Shown here in pieces: positions 1 through 10,588 of a stretch of DNA of 64,000 bases (positions are counted from its first letter, which is position 1; the number at the start of each line of letters is the position of its first letter). The translations under genes and the position numbers were made by a program. Origin of the DNA: Gracilaria domingensis (Eukaryota > Rhodophyta > Florideophyceae > Gracilariales > Gracilariaceae); contig VCMS01000073.1 of NCBI GenBank assembly GCA_022539475.1, positions 158,166-222,165 of the forward strand, in the 5' to 3' direction. A model generated the notes under the pieces. The model saw nothing but the letters and a program-made list of their open reading frames with translations. It was not told the origin of the DNA and did not search any database.

Positions 1-38
1 AATCTTCATCGCACATATTAATATTCTTTCCCACCATA

Positions 39-1135
39 ATGACTCACTCTCAACCTGTTACAGAGGTAAAAAGCGTTCAGTTCGCAGTGCAAGCAGTGCA
101 CAAGAGTAAATCAGCAAAGCGTGACGGGAGAGAAAGAAAAGCTCGCCGGCTCCGGAAACTGCGTGAAACAATTGGAACAGACACCTCAGTGACACTGGAT
201 ATTTTCGACCGCTTGCAGTAGTAGCTGCCAAACCTGCAGCAACGACAAGTGAAAGGATTGGAACAATCTTTACCAACATCAAATCCATTGCAGAATCTGC
301 ATAGAAAGAAAATGGCTCCCAAATTATTTCTAGAAAGATGGTGCCCAACGAGACAGGTAAGCAGAATGTCAAAGAAAATGAAATTTTCTGCCGGTATGTG
401 AAGAAGAAGCCAGAGTTCGGAAAGGTTACGCAAAATATTGAACAAGATTCAACATGGGAAGTAGACAGAGTCATGTACCACAACGCAAGATTCTTTGGAG
501 CAGAAGGCTTGGGCAGCGGAGCAAGAAGGTTCTTTTCCATTGACATAAACTCTTTAAGGTTGTTGCAGTATACTAGTACTGGATTCAATGGGGAGGTTCA
601 TCAGATTATCAAGAATCCTGAACTAGCTACGACATTTGGACAGCCGCACAGGATAACAGATCAAGCTTCCGTTCCTTCCAAATGTACGTTTTCTAGCCTT
701 ACATCGCTAAAAGCCTTTCCTAAAGAACATCCTGGATCTGCCGTAACGATCTCGAAACCGGCTGCCCAATCTTTTGAAGCACGCCTGGTGAAGTACGCTT
801 GTCTCGATACAGGACGTTCATTCAAAGGAGAAAAAGGCGGAAATTGTATGGAAGTAGCGCTTCTGAACTCTGTAGCATCCTTTTGTGGTCGTTCTGTTGC
901 TGTAGAATGTGAGGATGCTGTAGAAAAGGAATTACGTGTAGTAAGGTCGTTTATGTCGTACAATTTTATTTTGCAGTCGTTATCATTTTATGTGGAATTG
1001 AAAAGCGTTTGTAAAAACTTAAAAAGGTTTGCTGAGCTTTGGAAACTTCGTGATCGATGTTTTCTGGTTCAACTTGGCATAGAAGAAAGTAAGGCTACCG
1101 TCCCTTTTTGTCATGCAGTTCCAATTGATGGTTAA
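39..1135 (+). pseudogene. Cys-His-Asp hydrolase-like protein (copy A), frameshifted
   Basis: The N-terminal open frame from the ATG at 39 stops at 219-221 after a 1-nt loss relative to copy B near 205-220. From about 338 the frame is open to the TAA at 1133-1135. The C-terminal half shows a GGNC motif followed by a helix (Cys codon 845-847), then CHAVPIDG (His codon 1112-1114). Directly after the TAA the same frame reads KLLILDGAE (Asp codon 1151-1153). The order Cys, His, Asp with a hydrophobic strand around the last two is what papain-fold or C39-like peptidases show; the assignment is by motif only. The N-terminus is basic and Lys/Arg-rich. The TAA is shared with copy B, so it is either an old lesion or the true end. 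Confidence 0.45.
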
Positions 1136-1938
1136 AAATTGTTAATACTTGATGGAGCAGAACGACATCTACTAAATATAAGTTCTGAATCCTTAGAATT
1201 ATGTGCTGGTGGGCATCTTTAGTGGTCTGAAGTAGTAGAGTTTGTGTTCAAATGCGGCCACAAAACATCCAGAGAGTCCTAATCTTTTCTAGTTAGGAAA
1301 ACACAGTTAATAAATTACGAAATTATACGAACTTACAGAAGAAGTGCCAAGTATGCTCCTGTCTTATATTAAAGTGGAGATCATGTAGTCCATTGGGAGC
1401 TCATGGTAGACAGAAACGTATATGTTTATTTCGAGATATTTGTTCTTAAACGTATTTATTTTGACGTCCTTCTAGACAAATTGTGGATTCGCAACCGCTC
1501 GGACTGTGACTCAGAACCTTTCCGTGTGACCCTGTTTGCAGCCCCGGCAAAAACCAAGCTGGACACCACAGTAGGAGAGGTAAACGTTGCTAGGAATGGT
1601 TGCAAGTCATTACAAAGTTCTCGAGAGGCACGAATTCTGTGTGGTCTTGTTGAATGCATCGTTTGAAAGCTACAGCAGCTACCTTCGGTACCGCAGCGGT
1701 TCAAGAAGGGGGGAGCGTAGGTGCACATATGAGACAGGCTCTCATCCTAAATGTACGGCATACTTTGCGGCTCTTTCAAAACTGTTAACAAAATGTACTT
1801 AAAACAAGTTCAAGTGCTTATCTTGCAGCAGATGCTTGTCGAACATCGCAAAAATTATCGAACCAAAGCGCGAAAAGAGTACTCATCCATAGGTCAGAAC
1901 GTAGGCGCTCTACCTCGTATATCAAAGAACTAAGTGGC
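1136..1938 (+). other. Gap between the first two genes of copy A, with short open fragments
   Basis: Only short open frames are present (for example 1403-1666 and 1751-1933). The frame of the hydrolase-like gene stays readable for a few tens of codons past its TAA. Sequence just before 1939 reads as a plausible Arg/Ser-rich N-terminus of the next gene. No promoter or repeat could be called here. Confidence 0.4.
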
Positions 1939-3337
1939 ATGTCTCGTGGACAACCCTGGACGGAGATGATAAGCCAATTGTTGGTTTTGGATGAAAGTCT
2001 CTTCGACGGTCGTGGAAGACGATTGGAGGAAACAGCCAAGAACCAGAAAGGAAGTGTTGTTTGCAATAGTCTAAAGCTTTCTACCAGAAACTGTGATGAT
2101 ATTGAAATAGTTTATGACTTCTGCTTTCGCGCAAAGGTCGTGCTTGGAAGGAAAAAGTCTACAGCATTTGATGATTTGCGTTTCACAGCTGGACAGTAAC
2201 TGAGGTTTGTCATCGCTACTAATGTGGTTATTCGCAACGAAGGGTAGAAGAAGCATGCTGTGCTTCAGGTTTTGGCTCATGAAGGAGATGTGAGCTCTTT
2301 GAACCATTTTACACTGATATCGTCTCCGTACACAGAGGCGGGAAAATGCAAGAATCTTCTGAGAGTGGTTAGTGTTGGGAAGCCTCATGTTGGCCAAGAA
2401 TTTTCCGGGAAGCTAGAAGGTGTTCAAAAGTTGTTGCGTGGCACTGAAGCTTCTGCAAACCGTTTTGGTCGCCGTAACCGTCATCGTCAGCGTTTCATCG
2501 ATATCTTTACGAAAAACCGCAATTTGCTGTTTGATGTGGATCTTCGTGAAGTACTTTCGATTGCGACTCATGCTTTGAGGGACATAATGAGGACTTATCG
2601 TCTTCTCGAAGCGGAAGAGGATGACGGCCTTACCCCTAGATTGGATGGTTGTGAAGATCTTGTTCAGAAATGGTTTATCAATTCCTTAGCTGCAATTGTA
2701 TTTGCATCAGAGGGACAGCGACGTTTGGCTCTTTCAAAATTACAAGTTCCGACCAACTATGAACACAATCGTACTGAGACGACCGAATTTGGAGATTTCG
2801 TCAGCCTCAGATGTCATTCTGAAAAAACGGAGGGAAGCGCTAATTTTCTGCTTGTGATGTTCTCTATCGGCATGAGACCATTTGTTGAGTTCCACCGCAA
2901 TGTAGTTCGCGCGCATGTGAAAATAAGCATAGGTTAGTCGATGATGGTTTCGATATCAGACTTTTGCTGAACTCGAGAGATGCAACTGCAATGAAATCAA
3001 GGCAGATAACGACTTCGATAACGGCGTTTATGACTGATATGAACAAGCGCGATCAGTTCGTTACTTCCATGACGACTAGAGCAAGATTTGCTACTTCTAT
3101 GATGCACCCGTTTCGTGGCAAGCGCGTTGGGAATGATTTGTCGCAAGATAAGTTTCTAGAGCTGCTCGCGAACCGGATGAAAACTAGCGGGCAGCAACTT
3201 TGGATGCGTATGTTCATATAATTAGGGTAGACTATGAGAAAGGAGTCCAACTTACTATGGAACACTTCTTAGTCGTAATGGAGGAGAATAAAAATGACGA
3301 AGAAGATGACGAAGAAGAGGGAGAGACAGATGATTGA
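1939..3337 (+). pseudogene. Unknown protein with acidic C-terminus (copy A), interrupted
   Basis: I do not recognise this family. One frame is open at 1939-2196, crosses a TAA (2197-2199) and a TAG (2245-2247), then continues to 2937. The reading moves to another frame at about 2930 (2964-3221) and again at about 3205, ending in an Asp/Glu-rich tail at the TGA 3335-3337. The middle is rich in Arg, Leu and Glu with predicted helices. The same interruptions occur in copy B, where this block is almost identical. A 44-nt segment 2889-2932 and a 35-38-nt segment from the GTATGT at 3208 would restore the frame if they were introns, but their splice signals are incomplete. Decay before duplication is the simpler reading. 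Confidence 0.4.
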
Positions 3338-4032
3338 GCCAAAACTTTTCATGCTCATTTTATAGACATAAACGGATTCTGTGTTAACTACAGGTTTTTG
3401 ATTTGCTTGAATTACAAGCATACGCTAGTGTGGTATTGAAATGCTAGCAAACAAATCTGCTCGACTCTCTGCAGCGGGTCCATGTGGAGAGAGCCCATTG
3501 CCGGTTTTTGCACACTCTTCGAGTTCCAGAGCTTCTCACTCCCTATAAGATATATTTTTCAATTTTGTGAATGTAATATGAGGGAATTTTGATTCGCCGG
3601 ACCCTCACATTACACGCGCTCAACATTCCGCCCGACCTCCTTTTTGACAAGGTGTATATTAAATTTTCAATTTTTTCAATTCTGTGAGTGTCATTGGGGG
3701 GTGTGCATTATTGTTCTCGTTGCAACAACAAAAAGATCACTGCTGCGCTATCATGTGCAAGAGCTGCCGAACACAAAAGCTGCTCACAAGTCCTTCGTCG
3801 TAACTCTCCAGTTAAAATTCGTTCGTCAATACCATCTTTTCTATAATATTCAGTAGACATGATAGTGCGTGGCCTGAAGATCGTTCACGTTCAGAAGCTC
3901 GGCGTGCCCAGCACGAAGGCCCTTTGGCAACAACAAAGCTCGGAGCCATGGCTTTTTGCTTGATTCAATGAAACCGAACCTGTACTTTCCGCGCTCTGCA
4001 GATTTGACGCGGTAGAAGGCTCATTCCATGGC
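3338..4032. repeat. Non-coding spacer with hairpin and short direct repeat (copy A)
   Basis: No gene seen. A 13-bp inverted repeat with one mismatch (3572-3584 and 3602-3614, core TGTAATATGAGGG) forms a 17-nt-loop hairpin. A related 19-bp direct repeat lies at 3556-3574 and 3673-3691. These look like remains of a small non-autonomous element in the space where genes on the two strands converge. The same structure is present in copy B at about 43187-43306. Confidence 0.45.
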
Positions 4033-4917
4033 TTAGAACTTGGCGTCTTCGAAACTAGGCGAGTCCAAGATGGAAACTCCTCGCATTTCGCATGTGTACA
4101 ATGGGTCTTCCGCAGTGACTCCTATTGTTAGCTTATCGGGTACCCTGTGCTTAAAACTTTCTATTCCCTGCTCTCTCGATCTCAATCTCTGCTTGTTCGG
4201 TTCCGTGTGCTATGCAATTTTGCGTCCGGCTTTTCTTTTGCGCAGCGACATTCTCAAACCCAGGCATATTTTCACAGCGTATGTCCCCTAAGTCGAATTG
4301 AATCTTATCGAGGATATCCATTAATTCTTCCAGGCGAGTATCACCTACTTTCTTAGAATAATCTACAAATGCTTTTTCATCATTACAGGCTATAGTGCCA
4401 TCAGTATATTCCCTGATTCTCTTCTTTCTATTCCCAATATTGTTCCTGGATCTAAGATTCTTACCTTTTCTATTTTGGTTTGAGCTCTTAGCCAGATTTT
4501 CTTTCGATATTTCAGGCGTACTCTTTTCAATATGTCCATCACTCTCATCTGTATTCATATCTCTTGTATCCATTTCATCAATACCGGAATTTTGCCTAGA
4601 ATCATAATGGACAACGTCTGCTTCCACACCCACTTCATTTACTCTCCATGAATCTCGTCGAACCCTTCAACGTTCCCGCCTTGAGCACCGTCGTGGTCTT
4701 TAGTACTGGCTCTGGCGGGTTGTCCATTCGTTATTGACCTATTGGAACCATTTTTGGAGAGTAGCTCTATATCGTTGCCCAGATCATTCCCAACAATTGA
4801 TGCTAAACGCCCGCCAAGCGTCATCGATAACACATTATTGCATTTCTGTACTTCACTGTTACTTTGCAGATATATATAAACACGCATTTGCTGCACGAGT
4901 TCGCACTCAATCGTCAT
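4033..4917 (-). pseudogene. Minus-strand two-exon unknown protein (copy A), C-terminal frameshift
   Basis: Exon 1 runs 4917-4643 and exon 2 4595-4033. The intron 4642-4596 is 47 nt, begins GTAAAT and ends TTCTAG; removing it joins the reading as EIHGE-QNSGIDEMD without a shift. In copy A a 1-nt insertion near 4150 breaks the C-terminal part, which copy B retains. Exon 1 is hydrophobic then polar; exon 2 is acidic, then has a Lys/Arg stretch that could act as a nuclear localisation signal. No known domain was recognised. Its position inside the Harbinger-class unit could suggest an accessory DNA-binding role, but nothing in the sequence proves that. Confidence 0.5.
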
Positions 4918-4935
4918 TTTCTTATTTCGCTGTGC

Positions 4936-5730
4936 TCAAAATGTGTTATCCGATAATTCTTTGATGCTTAAGTTGTCACGAATGGCTGTTTTCTGCGCTA
5001 GTTTAAATAATATTGAAATCAGAGTATAAAACTGTCTTCTCACATCATCAAATGAGCTGTTCAAGCGAGTCCCGTCTTCTCGCTTTTTCAGTCGCTCTAC
5101 AAAATACATCATAGCCAATCCAATGTCTTCATGTAGGAGACTTCATATTATAGCACTTGAAAGGTGAAAAATCCCAATGTGTCCGTTTATGTCTAATACA
5201 TCTCGTTACAATCTCATATATGTCCATATTCTTCCTACAAAACCTCGTGCAATCAAATTTAATTCGAATATCATGTGATTTTCATTTGTTGTTCGGTTCA
5301 TTTTCGTTAAGCCAAGTGATGCGTCATTATTTTCTCATTACATCAAAATCTGCTGAGATTCTACTGATATTAATTTTTCTAAAACATTTCATTCATTGAA
5401 AATGCCTTGAACATCTACAGAAATTTGCCTAGGTACAGAAAAGTAAATGAACATTCAATGACGGAAAGTTTTACCTGTGTCTGTGCCATTCGTAAACGCG
5501 AAGAGGCGTATCTGTTCGTCTGGGGGCTTTTTTATATCTTCCAGAGCTTTGGTATACATCAAGGTTGCAGTAATTTGAGAAGGTTTCAAATCATTAAGAG
5601 ATATTCCTTGACCCTTTTCAATGGTTTTCGTATGTGATACCCATGCGTGGAGATATTCTCTGAAGTCCATATCCTTTACAGCGGATGAACACTGGTTCAT
5701 TATTGCTCCAATCTCTACCATGTCACCCGA
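4936..5730 (-). pseudogene. Minus-strand coding trace upstream of the two-exon gene (copy A)
   Basis: Reading 5730 to 4936 on the minus strand gives protein-like segments: an N-terminal piece at 5730-5455 and a later frame from about 5330 to 4936 that is open apart from two stops. The later part contains ERLKKRED and helix-forming segments. A 46-nt candidate intron starts GTAAAA right after 5467 and ends CCTAG, but splicing it leads straight to a stop. A GTDTGKT string at the end of the first piece resembles a P-loop but has the wrong spacing. The upstream end is cut by the MITE at 5731. I do not recognise the protein. Confidence 0.35.
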
Positions 5731-6138
5731 TGAGAAATTTTGGAAAAGGAAGAGTACAATTTCAGTTCTGATGGAAGAAATGGATGACACATGAATTCCA
5801 AAAGGACTGCGGATTGAGTGCACACAACGTGCGATTGCAACCTAATTTCTTGGTGTCACATTGGAGGACGCCCGTTACGCAAATGCAGGCATTTGGAAAG
5901 CACATGATACATATCGTACTCTATCTCAGCCCAAATTATCCGTACTTTCCCCACGCGATATAAGTTTGCACTCCATGCGCACTCAAAATAGTGAAATAAA
6001 CTATTAAAAAAATTAAAATGTCCTGCCATGGGTGTCACATTGGAACGCGAACGGCGTATAATTGGAGTGCTGTTGGAGGGTGAGCAACCCAATATTTGCG
6101 CTCCATTGGATCTCACAAAATCGAAAGTTTTTATTGTA
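5731..6138. repeat. MITE-like 408-bp repeat (copy A)
   Basis: Homologous to 30602-31010 and 45345-45753 over the full length. It has imperfect terminal inverted repeats beginning TGAGAAATTTT, followed inward by GAGTGCAA-like motifs, and an internal motif GGTGTCACATTGGA that appears twice in direct orientation about 165 bp apart. No conserved coding capacity. In the copy at 30602 the element is flanked by TA on both sides, which suits a Tc1/mariner-type target. Here the left flank does not show TA. Confidence 0.65.
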
Positions 6139-6263
6139 GAATCAAGCGTAGTCACAGGTGAGCCATCTTGACGTGAAATTATATAAGCTGGATATTTCTC
6201 GTAAATTGGTTTTCATACTGCATCAGGATAGTCTTCTTATAACTCAATCAGCCCGCGACTGCC

Positions 6264-8123
6264 ATGCCTCCTGTCAGCAAGCCAACAGGGAACCCTCACA
6301 ATAATTTACACGGTCGGGCTTGCTCGACGAATCAATCTTACTGCAGCTTGTTCAGGCCCTCTTGAGTTTTGGAACAATTGTTTATGATTCCCATTCGTCT
6401 TTGTGGGCTTTCGATGATAGTGAAGAGCTTTGGTCTTTTCTTCAGGCTTACTGGAATATTAGACGAGAGCTGAGTTCGCTAAATAGGGGGAAAATAGGTT
6501 ATCCCGTCATAGAGACGGCGATGAGGAACCGAAATATTCAATTGCCTCAGCGATTCAAACTGTATCTTTTCGATAGCATGTCAGTTCAGTCATCAAAAAT
6601 GAATCCTGTTCAGGAAATGCGAAAGTTGTTGCGATTGGTCGTTGCAAACTGCAGGACGTTGTATGAGATCAACTGCAAAAGGAATCCTTCGTCTAGTACT
6701 CTAGACCTGAGATACATTCATCTATATGTTTGGCGGGATACTCTCACTGGAATCAGTGCCATTTCCGACACAGGAGAAAGGTACAACATCTTGTGGTTCG
6801 CCCATGCTGCGCACTGTGTCAGGTTTTGTAAGAGAAAGAATTAATGTACTTGCTGACATTGACTTCAACTTCTCTTCGTGGATGGACGAAAAAGGTTTCT
6901 TGAAGATTAAGGCCGCATTTGTACGAGCTATGCTTAAGGAAGTCAGTATAGAAACTCCTGCTCTCTCGAGATATCGCGGTATTCTTGAAGAACTTCAACG
7001 ACGTCTTTCGAATGCAATCAGTTCATCTGTACCCAGCTCACAGCAGCAAGCTCTCATCCAACTGCAGCCGTCGGCATCCCACTCGCAACAGCAAGCTCCG
7101 ATCCAAACGCAAGTCTCGGTATCTAGCTCGCAGCAACAAGTTCTGATCCAACCATGCACTAACAGACAGGCTAAATCAAAGAATCGCCCGTCACAGCGAC
7201 GTATCGCAAATGAGAATATACCAGATGTACTGCAATACATTGTCAGAGTCATGCGTCGTACTTTCCATTCCGACAAGACTGCAGAAGGCATGAATGAAAA
7301 AGAAGTTACGGAGTGGCTCTTGGAGCAAAAGAAGATCATCGGCGGTGCCACAAACCACAACTCCTCAGTAGTGTTTCAATCTGCCGCGACAGGAATAAAG
7401 CGCAAGCTTTGGCAGACTATTCGTGACAAAGTAGTCAAAACCGCTCCGTTTAAGCCACGTGAAAGTTCGCACAACATTTTGAATGCGATACGACATATCT
7501 CAGAATCGTACATGGTACATCTGGGAGTTCAGATTTTGTTCCATTAGCATCCATCCGTTTTCTTTGAGCGCATTCAGCGTCTTTCTCTCAAACACGAAAA
7601 TTTCTTCAAACTCTTCCAATTCATCACCCAAAACCAGGAAAAGCAGACTGCGGTGTGGTATGAGCCTGAATCTCGGCCTCGTATGCAAGAAGCTTATGCG
7701 CATACTGTCACTCTATCAGAATATACCCTTCGGGGTACGTATCGCGCAATGAGCCATAAGATTGACTATCATTAGGTGCTTGTGGAAAGCATAAAGCAAG
7801 AGAACATAGACAATGGAGAGCCTGATATTCTTGACTTGGAATCAACTTCGCTACCGGAACAGGGTGAAGGAGCACGGACGTGTCTCATGACTGCTCTTCA
7901 AGTAGCAACAGACTCTATCCGCAAATCTATTGGTCCACTCGGATGCAGATACGGGAAGTACAAGACCATGGTGTCCGATCGAAGAAAGATTTACCTCAAA
8001 ACGCTAAATCGTGTACCACCGGTGTTTCTCGATGCCGCAGTTGATCATATTGTCGAAAGGTTGAGGAATTTCTTTCCGAGCATGAGCATCGAAGACATGA
8101 AAAGAGGTGACATTAGAATCTAA
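6264..8123 (+). pseudogene. Gln-rich unknown protein of the Harbinger-class unit (copy A)
   Basis: Coding signal runs in three stages. A short N-terminus from the ATG at 6264 leads to a frame open at 6320-6844. A second frame is open at about 6780-7547 and contains three Ser/Gln-rich repeats (pattern SSSQQQ-ALIQ, about 7025-7160). The same second frame continues beyond TAG codons at 7545-7547 and 7773-7775 to 8123. Two segments, 7508-7547 (40 nt) and 7735-7775 (41 nt), both begin GTAC and end ATTAG; removing both also restores the overall frame, so they are candidate introns. The last exon has VPPVFLDAAVDHIV, which resembles a stretch of the CACTA accessory protein at 57847. Not recognised otherwise. 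Confidence 0.4.
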
Positions 8124-8898
8124 CAAGTTGTTTGCATCGCGGATGACTTCCAAGTCTCCTGCTTCGAAAACATACCTGCTCACGACGCCGTGACGGTTAC
8201 AGTTGAGAGCTTTCCCTGTGCTACAGAGCTTCTTCACTCGGATTTTTAGCAGTTCTCTAGGGAAAGTCTCATCCGTTTTGGCGATTAAAACCAAAAGAAG
8301 CATCAAGCAACATTGGTTCTTCCAACTATGCAACCGAACACCGTTTTAAACCAAGAGCCGCCGGTGACTACAGAGAATGGCATTAAGAGATTTGAAAGAA
8401 GCCCTGCCTTTGAATCTAAATCTGTTTAATTAGGTGGTGAGGCTTCGATATGTTGCTCTTGCTTTCTGAAATCGCTGTGAATCTAATGGATGAAAGGACC
8501 TATATGTCGCGTGAGAGGGCCTTCGATATCGAATTGACCTCTTACGCTATCCTTCTGGCAACAGTAAGCAAACTTCAAGCACATTTGTGGAGATTGGTCT
8601 GTAATACTAAAGCGGTGTCTAAACAGACCGTGAACGTGAACTCGTGAATCAACGTGTCAAATATGTATTCTGTAAGCTAAAGCCTTGCTTTACACATATG
8701 GGCCACTAGTGGACATGCCACTAGCTACAAAATATGCACAATATACCTACGACAACGGCGTATCTGCAACAGTACATAGGTCATGCACCGACAGTGCTAT
8801 ACATCTTTTCAGGATTGTTGTCGTCCAAGCAGCACTGACTCCACCAACATACAATTCGCTTTTGGATAAAGTCTGTAGCACTATCGGCAGCCTCTCTA
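8124..8898 (+). other. Spacer and possible N-terminal fragments before the Harbinger transposase (copy A)
   Basis: Two short frames are open at 8450-8647 and 8685-8909 and are well conserved in copy B at 48067-48264 and 48302-48526. They may be remnants of N-terminal exons of the transposase or of a small second ORF. No motif was recognised. The rest shows nothing I can name. Confidence 0.3.
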
Positions 8899-8989
8899 AT
8901 GCCCTGTAACAATAAACTTTTGTTACATTGCTCTAAAACAATATCCAAAAAGCGTTCCTACTCTACGAAATCCTATATGTCACCAGCTA

Positions 8990-10107
8990 TTGCTCGAAAG
9001 CAAACATCCTTCGCCTCTTACAAACTTTTTGAGCCCTACCGATTTTCGAAGGGATTACCGCATGTCCAGACGTCTTTCTGAAAAGCTCGTTAAACAATTA
9101 GCACCCTTAATTGCCAAAGATGAAGAAATGGGTCGAAGGGCTAAGCGTCCTGTTATAGCTCCAAATACTCGGCTTGCCGTAACAATTCATATACTAGCAG
9201 GGGGTAATGTCGATACAGTTCATCAACTGTTTTGGATCAAACGGTCCACAGTTTACCAAATTTTTAATGACACTTGCATTGGACTGAACAGAATTTTACG
9301 ACTTCCTGGAACACCCGATCGCAAAAAAGAACTACATCAACTGTCAAATGGTTTCAAGATATCAAGAAGGAAAACCAGTCCGTTGACCGGTTGCGTTGAT
9401 GCGCTCGATGGAATATCTATTAAGATAGGGAAGCCGAAAATGTTTGCAGCGAAAAACTGGTGCAGAAAGGGTTACTATGCTGTGCCAGTTCAAGCTGTAG
9501 TGGATGCTCGAGGAATATTTTTGTTTGTATCGGCAATGTGTGTTGGTTCGACACATGATTCATTGGCATTGGCCTCATCAAAACTGTCCTCATTTCTCTG
9601 TCGTTTAGGTGAAGCCTTTTGGATTGTAGGGGATGAGGCATATGTATGCACAAATAACCTGTTGGCTCTGATACCGGCTTCACAAATACGTACATGCTGG
9701 AAGAAGGCATTTAATTATTATCTTTCATCCATGCGTGTTCACGTTGAACAAGCGTTTGGCCGTCTGGTAGGGAGGTGGAGAATATAACAGAAGCCGTTAG
9801 AACTTAATGTGACGAAGAATGCAAGTATTGTAGTTCTTTGTCTGAGCTACAGAACTACTGCATTGAAGGAGGAAAAGAGGGGCTACGGCGATTTTCTGTT
9901 CGGGAACTAGAAGATCTGAACAAGGAGGTACGAAAATGGTACTCAGATTGTAAGGACAGCTTGCTATGTATGGTATCTGAGATTGAAGGGCAAGGATCTC
10001 TTTTATTTGTGGAACGTTGTACCAGAAAACGAGAGCAAATGGTGGAGATTATGAGGTGTCGTGAACTCGTGCGTCCTGAAATAGCACGTGTTCCGGTTCC
10101 ATTCTAA
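8990..10107 (+). pseudogene. PIF/Harbinger DDE transposase (copy A), inactivated
   Basis: Member of the DDE_Tnp_4 type of PIF/Harbinger transposase, which cuts and pastes its element with a 3-bp target. In order: a RRDYRMSRRLSEKL N-terminal helix; a helix-turn-helix-like region around VHQLFWIKRSTVYQIF; the first catalytic Asp in DALDGISI; GSTHDSLAL; the second in GDEAYVC; and the Glu in HVEQAFGRLVGRWRI. After RWRI there is a TAA (9785-9787), and about 50 nt later a shift into the frame 9838-10107, which begins with the family's QNYCIE motif. The TAA and the shift are shared with copy B, so neither copy should give a full transposase. The catalytic core itself is intact. It is the last gene of the unit. 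Confidence 0.85.
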
Positions 10108-10588
10108 ACATTTCATAGCCTGATATAAAATCCAAACGTGACGGCCGAAAGCTTCAACATTTTCAGGGGGTCGTACCGTATATAGTATATGTGTTTACAT
10201 TTCTACGCGGTACCTCACTGACTAGAAAATCAAAGATTTTAAGTTCGCTAGATCGTCGTTATAGGACAGGTAAACAATGAACGAAAAGGAAAGAACGCAG
10301 TACCCAAACCATGCGTTAGTAATCAGAGCGAAGGAATACGAAGGAGAAACAGACACAGAGCTTTTTAGACTTTATCGCAGAAAAGGTTAAAAATTTAAGA
10401 AGGAAATTGAAATATTGAGGTGATGCAATAAACTTTTTCGCAAGACAAATAGTTATTAAAATATATATTGAGGAGGTAGTTCTCATTGGACAAAGCTCTT
10501 CATTGTTTTGAAGAGCGAGAAAATTTTTCGAGGAAGGAAATTTACTCAGTGATGATCGAATCTGGCCCAAATATGGTCGACACATGAC
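10108..10588. other. Non-coding right flank of copy A
   Basis: AT-rich, with no gene. It is about 95% alike to 49727-50207. The two copies part company at 10588/50207, immediately before a (GTC)n tract in copy A. Confidence 0.6.

Larger units (their letters stand above)
1..10588 (+). mobile_element. 10.6-kb multi-gene Harbinger-class unit, copy A (left end outside window)
   Basis: This segment aligns almost without gaps to 39615-50207 (offset 39614-39619 throughout). Homology is already present at base 1, so the left end lies outside the window. It stops abruptly at 10588, where copy B continues with different sequence and copy A enters a GTC-repeat and GC-rich retroelement DNA. Inside are a hydrolase-like ORF, two unknown plus-strand genes, a minus-strand gene with a small intron, a 408-bp MITE and a PIF/Harbinger DDE transposase. 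Known Harbinger elements usually carry a transposase plus a Myb/SANT-like protein, so this gene load is unusual. I could not find terminal inverted repeats or a target duplication, so it could also be a segmental duplication containing several older insertions. Confidence 0.75.

Noticed and set aside
58-588. 176-codon minus-strand open frame
   Set aside because: Shadow of the hydrolase-like gene on the plus strand, which is supported by both copies.
2196-2247. 52-nt intron with a TACTAAT branch-like site
   Set aside because: Splicing it leads to a stop codon within about 16 codons and destroys the well-conserved frame that follows.
5455-5500. Possible P-loop GTDTGKT
   Set aside because: Spacing is G-x3-GKT instead of G-x4-GK[ST]; it lies at a candidate splice donor and copy B reads GTDPGKT in a shifted frame.
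7545-7775. Reassigned TAG codon
   Set aside because: All three stop codons terminate or interrupt frames in the window, and the 1026-aa transposase has none; small introns or nonsense mutations explain the TAGs.
1-10588. Polinton/Maverick or giant-virus-like element
   Set aside because: No DNA polymerase B, retroviral-type integrase, packaging ATPase or capsid motifs; the transposase is of Harbinger type.
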